A stretch of DNA of 19,615 bases, taken from Arthrobacter sp. GTDB taxonomy: Bacteria; Actinomycetota; Actinomycetes; Actinomycetales; Micrococcaceae. Of the stretch, positions 15,471-19,615 are shown one piece after another. The translations under genes and the position numbers were made by a program. The notes under the pieces were generated by a model. The model saw only the letters and a list, made by a program, of their open reading frames with translations. It was not told where the DNA came from and did not search any database. The first letter of the stretch is position 1, and every line of letters begins with the position of its first letter. Location: NCBI GenBank assembly GCA_025464925.1, contig JAODMS010000027.1:1-19615 (forward strand), given 5' to 3'.

Positions 15471-16508
15471 TCAGCCGCCGGCCGGGACGGAAATCGTGGC
15501 CAGAACGGCCGCGTGGTCGGTCCCGGCCACGGCCTGCACGGAATATCCGCTGCTGCGCAGGAGCGGGCTGGTCACGATGTGGTCGATCACCACGCCGGGC
15601 AGCAACTGGCCATCCTTGGGCCAGGTTGGAGTGAGGCGGGCCCGTGCCGCGACCCCCACATCCACGAGACCGCCGGAGCCGGCAGCGCCATCCGGGCCGC
15701 CGGCCAACAACTCACGGAACTCGGCATGGTCGAACGTGGCATTGAAATCCCCCAGCAGCAGCAGGTTGCCGGGACGGGCGGCAAGGCCGCCCACCGCGGC
15801 GAGATCGCTGCGCCACCGTGCGGCCTGTCCCTCGACCGGAGCCTGCGCGTGCACATTGGTCACCGCCAGCGGCACCGGCTGCCCGCCCGCGTCCAGGCTC
15901 AGCTGCAGGGTCGGCATGTGGAACGCGGTACCCTGCACGGAGTCCAGCGGAACCAGCGGACGGGCGGCATACACGCCGCCGCCGCCCGCGCCGTTCAACG
16001 GGTGGCTGAACCGGTGCGGCAGCAGCGCGTCCAGCCCCTCGGCGTCCAGCCGCTGTTCCAAGTCCGGCGAGAGCTCCTGGAGGGCCAGCAATCCGATCGC
16101 GTTCTCCCGGACCAGCCGGACTATGGCGGCCGGATCCGCCTGGCCCAGTCTGGCGTTGAGGCTCATGATTTTCAGTTCCGCCGCCGGAGCTTCGGGGGAC
16201 GCGCCCGCCCCTTGGTCCCGCCGCGCTTCGCCGGGCCAGTCCAGCAGCCGGTCCGGCGGGAACAGCCAGACGAGCTGGAGGGCCAGGAGCCCGGCGGCTG
16301 GCAGGACCGCCCAGGGACGGCGGCTCGGCAGGGCCAGCAGCAGGGCAGCCGTGGCGGGGAACACGAGCCACGGTGTAAAGGCGACCAGCTGCACCACCGG
16401 CGTCGGCCACGGCGACGGGACCGCACGGAAGAACGACAGCACCGCCACCGGAACGGCAAACAGGACCGACGACAGGAGCCAGCTGCTGCGCGCACGGCGG
16501 CCCGTCAC
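15471..16508 (-). CDS. Membrane-anchored endonuclease/exonuclease/phosphatase (EEP) domain protein
   Basis: The N-terminus has three hydrophobic helices (about 9-29, 39-61 and 66-84), then a Pro/Ala-rich linker. The EEP domain runs from about 112 to 343. Its metal and catalytic motifs are visible: Asn118 (LNAR), Glu145 (LQE), His220 (TNVH), Asp254 and Asn256 (GDFNA), Asp309 (IDH) and the Asp331-His332 pair (GTDH). These proteins cleave phosphodiester or phosphoester bonds; the substrate is unknown, and the catalytic domain is probably outside the membrane. The start is the GTG at 16508: upstream codons in this frame are not protein-like. That GTG overlaps the stop of an 11-codon leader ORF. 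There is no independent ribosome-binding site directly before it, so coupling to the leader ORF is inferred. Confidence 0.87.
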   Translation of the reverse strand: MTGRRARSSWLLSSVLFAVPVAVLSFFRAVPSPWPTPVVQLVAFTPWLVFPATAALLLALPSRRPWAVLPAAGLLALQLVWLFPPDRLLDWPGEARRDQGAGASPEAPAAELKIMSLNARLGQADPAAIVRLVRENAIGLLALQELSPDLEQRLDAEGLDALLPHRFSHPLNGAGGGGVYAARPLVPLDSVQGTAFHMPTLQLSLDAGGQPVPLAVTNVHAQAPVEGQAARWRSDLAAVGGLAARPGNLLLLGDFNATFDHAEFRELLAGGPDGAAGSGGLVDVGVAARARLTPTWPKDGQLLPGVVIDHIVTSPLLRSSGYSVQAVAGTDHAAVLATISVPAGG

Positions 16509-16540
16509 GCAGCAGCCTGAATCGCCCAGGGGACTGTCAT
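16505..16540 (-). CDS. Short leader ORF (11 residues) overlapping the EEP start
   Basis: ATG at 16540 reads MTVPWAIQAAA and stops at a TGA that overlaps the GTG of the EEP gene (GTGA, 16508-16505). A TAGACT -10 box lies exactly 6 nt upstream, so a ribosome could load on the leaderless 5' end, read eleven codons and restart. The peptide itself resembles nothing I know. It is likely a translation-coupling device rather than a functional product. Confidence 0.5.
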   Translation of the reverse strand: MTVPWAIQAAA

Positions 16541-16546
16541 GGCACG

Positions 16547-16552
16547 AGTCTA
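16547..16552 (-). promoter_or_regulatory. -10 box TAGACT before the leader ORF and EEP gene
   Basis: On the minus strand TAGACT (16552-16547) is followed by six bases and then the ATG at 16540. There is no Shine-Dalgarno sequence. It is the fourth example in this window of TAG-N2-T with 6-nt spacing. Confidence 0.5.
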
Positions 16553-16597
16553 AGCAGTCCCCGCCGCGGCGTCGCCGTTGATTTTTTCGCCGTTGCC

Positions 16598-16652
16598 GGA
16601 ACGCCCAACATTCACCCTCCCGTTGTGGGCCGGCCAGCCCGCGGTGGCCGGC
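16598..16652 (+). promoter_or_regulatory. Possible ECF-type promoter and inverted repeat upstream of the GDPD gene
   Basis: GGAAC (16598-16602) and CGTT (16621-16624) resemble SigE-type ECF promoter elements, but the 18-nt spacer is about one base long. A perfect 8-bp inverted repeat follows: GCCGGCCA (16629-16636) with TGGCCGGC (16645-16652). Both are tentative. Confidence 0.25.
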
Positions 16653-16717
16653 AGTTGGCCGCGGAACGGAACCGTGGCAGGCGCAACTGCACACCACCAG
16701 AGGGGAGACCCTTTCCC

Positions 16718-17788
16718 ATGCGAACCCCGACGAAGCTTGGCGCTGCCGTACTCAGCGCAGCCCTGCTCCTCGCGGCCTCTGCCCAGGCCCAGGCCGCCGG
16801 CAAGAACGCCAACGGCACGGACAACCGTTTCGAGCTTCAAGCCCACCGCGGCGGAATCGGCCTGACGGTCGAATCCACCCTGGCTTCCTTCGCCAAGGGC
16901 CTTGAGACCGGCGTGTCGACCTTGGAGCTTGACCTCCAGATCACCAAGGACGGCCGCGAGGTCATTACGCACGACCGCAAGGTCAGCGACAAGAAGTGCC
17001 TCGATACGGCGCCGGTCACGCCCAACGACCCGGCGTTTCCCTATGTGGGCAAGTACGTCAAGGACCTGACCTTCGAGCAGGTCCGCAGCCTGGACTGCGG
17101 TTCGCTCACCCAGCCCCAGTTCCCGGGCCAGACGGCGTCTCCCGGTGCCAAGATGCCGACCCTTGCCGAAGTCTTTGCGCTCGCCGGCTCCCACCGGGCC
17201 GGCCAGGTGAAGTTCAACATCGAAACGAAGGTCGAAGCCGGCGCGCCGGAGGAAACCGCCCCGCGCGAGCAGCTCGTCGACGTCGCACTCCGGGAAATCA
17301 AGGCCGCCCGTATGCAGAGCCGCGTCTCCATCCAGAGCTTCGACTGGGGCTCCCTGCGCCTGGTCCAGCAGCGCGACCCAAAGATCCGCACCGTGGCCCT
17401 GACCAACAAGGACTTCCTCCAGGCGGGCCAGCCGGGCAGCTCGCCGTGGCTGGGCGGGATTGACGCCGACGACTTTGGCGGCGACCTCATCGCGGCAGCG
17501 GCGTCCCTCGGTTTCGACGCCGTCTCTCCCGTGCACGGCACTCCGCAGAACGGCACGGTGACGGACCCCGGCTACGTCCCCTACGTCACCGCGGACATGG
17601 TGCAGCGTGCGCACGCCGCCGGGATGCAGGTCATCCCGTGGACGGTCAATGACCAGCCGACCATGCGGGCGTTGATCGGCACCGGCGTCGATGGGATCAT
17701 CACCGATTACCCGGACCGGCTCCGCGAGGTTCTGGCCGATGCGGGCAGAAAACTGCCGTGCAGCGTCAAACTCCAGCCCGGGCGCTAA
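16718..17788 (+). CDS. Secreted glycerophosphodiester phosphodiesterase (GDPD)
   Basis: GDPDs hydrolyse deacylated phospholipids to glycerol-3-phosphate and an alcohol. Residues 1-26 form a signal peptide (Arg and Lys near the start, a hydrophobic core, AQA before the cleavage site), so the enzyme acts outside the membrane. The catalytic and metal residues are His43 (AHRGG), Glu70 and Asp72 (LELDLQ) and His85 (THD). The usual PENT motif appears as VEST with Glu53. The C-terminal barrel signature GTGVDGIITDYPDRL is at about 325-339. Cys94 and later Cys residues could form extracellular disulfides. The ATG at 16718 is chosen because it begins the signal peptide and has AGGGGAG 10 nt upstream; the longer upstream frame is not protein-like. 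Length is 356 residues. The EEP gene is divergent on its left. Confidence 0.92.
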   Translation: MRTPTKLGAAVLSAALLLAASAQAQAAGKNANGTDNRFELQAHRGGIGLTVESTLASFAKGLETGVSTLELDLQITKDGREVITHDRKVSDKKCLDTAPVTPNDPAFPYVGKYVKDLTFEQVRSLDCGSLTQPQFPGQTASPGAKMPTLAEVFALAGSHRAGQVKFNIETKVEAGAPEETAPREQLVDVALREIKAARMQSRVSIQSFDWGSLRLVQQRDPKIRTVALTNKDFLQAGQPGSSPWLGGIDADDFGGDLIAAAASLGFDAVSPVHGTPQNGTVTDPGYVPYVTADMVQRAHAAGMQVIPWTVNDQPTMRALIGTGVDGIITDYPDRLREVLADAGRKLPCSVKLQPGR

Positions 17789-17798
17789 GACGGTGCTA

Positions 17799-17842
17799 CT
17801 GCGTTTCGCTGCCTGGCGGACCGGCCAGGCAGTGAAACGCAG
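17799..17842 (+). terminator. 19-bp hairpin after the GDPD gene
   Basis: Arms 17799-17817 and 17824-17842 pair at all 19 positions (one G-T wobble) around a 6-nt loop, 10 nt after the stop. There is no U-tract. The right arm overlaps the -35 candidate of the ileS leader. Confidence 0.65.
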
Positions 17843-17860
17843 GAACTTCTCCGGTAACAT
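17832..17860 (+). promoter_or_regulatory. Candidate promoter of the ileS T-box leader
   Basis: GTGAAA (17832-17837), a 17-nt spacer and TAACAT (17855-17860) would start transcription near 17867, just before the T-box stem I. The match is moderate. Confidence 0.45.
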
Positions 17861-17869
17861 CGACATATC

Positions 17870-18117
17870 AGCTTTGACCCGGCCATCACCGGCGAGCTTC
17901 CGGAAGAACGCCCGACGCAGCATCAGCACGCGCCGGGCCGGTAGAACCGGACGGGTAAGCCCGTCACAGCAGTAATGAGCGGCCGACGCCGGAGCTCCTG
18001 TTCGTTGGGGGCCGGTGGCGGTAAGTGAGGTGGTACCGCGGTACCGGTGCTGGAAACAGTGCACGGGCCGTCCTCGCATCCTGAATGATCCTTTGTTCAC
18101 CAGCTCAAGCCAGGATG
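17870..18117 (+). promoter_or_regulatory. Translational T-box leader of ileS
   Basis: T-box RNAs sense uncharged tRNA. A short stem I is capped by CCGG-N7-CCGG (17889-17903), with the isoleucine specifier ATC at 17885-17887 directly 5' of it. A middle hairpin GACGGG-TAAG-CCCGTC follows. The T-box itself is at 18027-18041: GAGG, the TGGT that pairs with the tRNA NCCA end (U for discriminator A), then ACCGCGG. It pairs with CCGTCCTC at 18068-18075 in the antisequestrator. CATCCTG (18077-18083) is perfectly complementary to CAGGATG (18111-18117), which contains the ileS Shine-Dalgarno. There is no U-tract, so control is at translation, as known for the M. smegmatis ileS T-box. High uncharged tRNA-Ile should free the ribosome-binding site. 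Confidence 0.92.
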
Positions 18118-18122
18118 TCGAG

Positions 18123-19615
18123 ATGACTTATTACCCGAAGGCCTCCGCCGCGCTCTCCGGCGCAGGCGGCTCCGCCTCTCCTTCCAATACCTCTGGCGTG
18201 TCCGCCTCCGTGAAGTTCCCGGAGATCGAAGAGCGGATCCTCAAGTACTGGGACGCGGACGGCACCTTCCAGGCCAGCATCGACCAGCGGCCCTCCGAGT
18301 TGCCCGGCGGAGAGCCCGGCAGCAACGAATTCGTCTTCTACGACGGCCCGCCCTTCGCCAACGGCCTGCCGCACTACGGCCACCTTCTCACCGGTTACGC
18401 CAAGGACCTCGTGGGCCGCTACCAGACCCAGCGCGGGCGCCGCGTCGAGCGCCGCTTCGGCTGGGACACCCACGGCCTGCCCGCCGAGCTCGAAGCCATG
18501 AAGCAGCTCGGCATGACGGACAAGACCCAGATCGAGGCCATGGGCATCGACAAGTTCAATGACGCCTGCCGCGCCTCCGTGATGAAGTACGCCGACGAAT
18601 GGAAGAGCTACGTCACCCGCCAGGCCCGCTGGGTGGACTTCAAGAACGACTACAAGACGCTCAACGTCGACTACATGGAATCCGTGCTGTGGGCCTTCAA
18701 GCAGCTGCACGAAAAGGGCCTGACCTACAACGGCTACCGCGTGCTGCCGTACTGCTGGAAGGACGAGACGCCGCTGTCCAACCATGAACTGCGCATGGAC
18801 GATGACGTCTACAAGAACCGCCAGGACCAGACGGTCACAGTGACGTTCCCCATCACGGCGGGGGAGTCGGAGCTGTCCCGCCAGCTGGCCGGTGTGCAGG
18901 CGCTCGCCTGGACAACTACCCCCTGGACGCTGCCCACCAACCTGGCGCTCGCCGTCGGGCCTTCCATCACGTACGCCGTGCTCCCCGCCGGTCCCAACGG
19001 CATCAAGGCCGCTTCGCCGGACGCGCCCGTCACTGGCAGTTTCCTCCTGGCCGCGGACCTCCTGGCTCCTTACGCCAAGGACCTGGGCTACGAGGACGTG
19101 GATTCCGCCGAGGCCGCCGTGTCGTCAACCCACACCGGGGCGGAACTCGAAGGCCTCCAGTACCAACCGCTCTGGAACGACTTCAGCGACACCGAAAAGT
19201 ACGGCACCCAAAACGCCTGGCGCTTCCTCGTGGCGGACTACGTCACCACCACGGACGGCACCGGCATCGTCCACCAGGCCCCCGCCTACGGTGAGGACGA
19301 CCAGAAGGTCTGTGAAGAGGCCGGCATTCCGGTGGTGCTGTCCGTGGACGAAGGTGCCAAGTTCCTGCCGCTGTTCAGCCACGGCGACCTGCACGACATT
19401 GTTGGCCTGCAGGTCTTCGAGGCTAACAAGCCCATCACCCAGGTGCTCCGCGCCCAGGGCCGCCTGGTCCGCCAGGCCAGCTACGAGCACAGCTACCCGC
19501 ACTGCTGGCGCTGCCGCAACCCGCTGATCTACCGCGCCGTGTCCTCCTGGTACGTGGAAGTCACCAAGTTCAAGGACCGGATGTCCGAACTGAACCAGGA
19601 GATCAACTGGATCCC
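18123..19615 (+). CDS. ileS: Isoleucyl-tRNA synthetase, eukaryote-like (type 2), N-terminal part
   Basis: This class Ia enzyme charges tRNA-Ile and edits mischarged valine. The window ends inside it after about 497 codons. The HIGH-type motif is HYGH at 84-87 within [20 protein letters not shown], followed by [13 protein letters not shown]. The editing (CP1) domain shows [13 protein letters not shown] and [15 protein letters not shown]. Near the cut, HSYPHCWRC starts the section leading back to the catalytic core; the KMSKS loop lies beyond the window. The sequence tracks M. tuberculosis IleRS, which belongs to the eukaryote-like type often associated with low mupirocin sensitivity. The ATG at 18123 is chosen because AGGA (18112-18115) is 7 nt upstream and [11 protein letters not shown] suits the family. 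A three-codon ORF (18115-18126) overlaps this start. Confidence 0.96.
   Translation, partial: MTYYPKASAALSGAGGSASPSNTSGVSASVKFPEIEERILKYWDADGTFQASIDQRPSELPGGEPGSNEFVFYDGPPFANGLPHYGHLLTGYAKDLVGRYQTQRGRRVERRFGWDTHGLPAELEAMKQLGMTDKTQIEAMGIDKFNDACRASVMKYADEWKSYVTRQARWVDFKNDYKTLNVDYMESVLWAFKQLHEKGLTYNGYRVLPYCWKDETPLSNHELRMDDDVYKNRQDQTVTVTFPITAGESELSRQLAGVQALAWTTTPWTLPTNLALAVGPSITYAVLPAGPNGIKAASPDAPVTGSFLLAADLLAPYAKDLGYEDVDSAEAAVSSTHTGAELEGLQYQPLWNDFSDTEKYGTQNAWRFLVADYVTTTDGTGIVHQAPAYGEDDQKVCEEAGIPVVLSVDEGAKFLPLFSHGDLHDIVGLQVFEANKPITQVLRAQGRLVRQASYEHSYPHCWRCRNPLIYRAVSSWYVEVTKFKDRMSELNQEINWI

Noticed and set aside
16509..16697. Extending the EEP protein upstream to an ATG at 16697
   Set aside because: The extra 63 residues are Cys/Arg-rich with no fold, and the stretch overlaps the divergent promoter region. 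The GTG at 16508 begins directly before the first membrane helix.
16625..16717. Extending the GDPD protein upstream to the ATG at 16625
   Set aside because: It would place 31 Arg/Gly-rich residues before a clear signal peptide. The ATG at 16718 has its own ribosome-binding site.
1..19615. CRISPR array, intact insertion sequence, prophage or toxin-antitoxin pair
   Set aside because: No regularly spaced repeats, transposase or integrase motifs, target-site duplications or small paired ORFs were seen on either strand.

Overview
The window is high-GC DNA with dense, mostly short-spaced genes. It fits an actinobacterium of the Arthrobacter type (Micrococcaceae). The reasons are the gene order pepN, rpiB, nei, tRNA-Gly/tRNA-Pro, tig, clpP1, clpP2, clpX, which resembles the Mycobacterium tuberculosis Rv2460c-Rv2467 neighbourhood; a mycothiol-type DsbA protein; a eukaryote-like IleRS; and an actinobacterial T-box. 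The genus is inferred, not proven.

Left part (1-3.8 kb): the 5' part of pepN (aminopeptidase N) on the minus strand is divergent from a six-helix DUF1648-type membrane protein. rpiB and a Nei/Fpg-type DNA glycosylase follow and overlap by one base. A bidirectional terminator separates nei from a convergent tRNA-Gly(TCC). The pepN frame is open, but it lacks exactly the six residues that would carry the GAMEN exopeptidase motif.

Protein quality-control block (3.9-9.3 kb): tRNA-Pro(TGG), trigger factor, a 17-bp terminator, clpP1-clpP2, an internal terminator, clpX, then a mycothiol nitroreductase-like DsbA protein that has lost its resolving cysteine. A perfect match to the ClgR core motif and a duplicated 10-bp leader repeat lie upstream of clpP1. 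Folding, proteolysis and its regulator site are therefore together.

Middle (9.3-14.2 kb): a roughly 300-bp, hairpin-rich gap of unknown identity, a tandem 17-bp repeat, a GH15 glycosidase (trehalase/glucoamylase type), and a convergent valS of the archaeal-like type.

Right part (14.2-19.6 kb): a DUF488 protein, an SDR oxidoreductase, a membrane-anchored endonuclease/exonuclease/phosphatase protein on the minus strand, a secreted glycerophosphodiester phosphodiesterase, and ileS (cut by the window end). ileS is preceded by a T-box leader of the translational type, in which a 7-nt anti-Shine-Dalgarno is visible. Four transcription units here and on the left carry TAG-N2-T exactly 6 nt before ATG, suggesting leaderless mRNAs; in one case the first ORF is an 11-codon peptide overlapping the real gene.

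No CRISPR array, rRNA, intact insertion sequence or prophage was seen. Most of the window is conserved core genome. The most unusual points are the GAMEN-less PepN, the single-Cys DsbA protein, the peptide-coupled EEP gene and the unexplained 9.4-9.6 kb gap.
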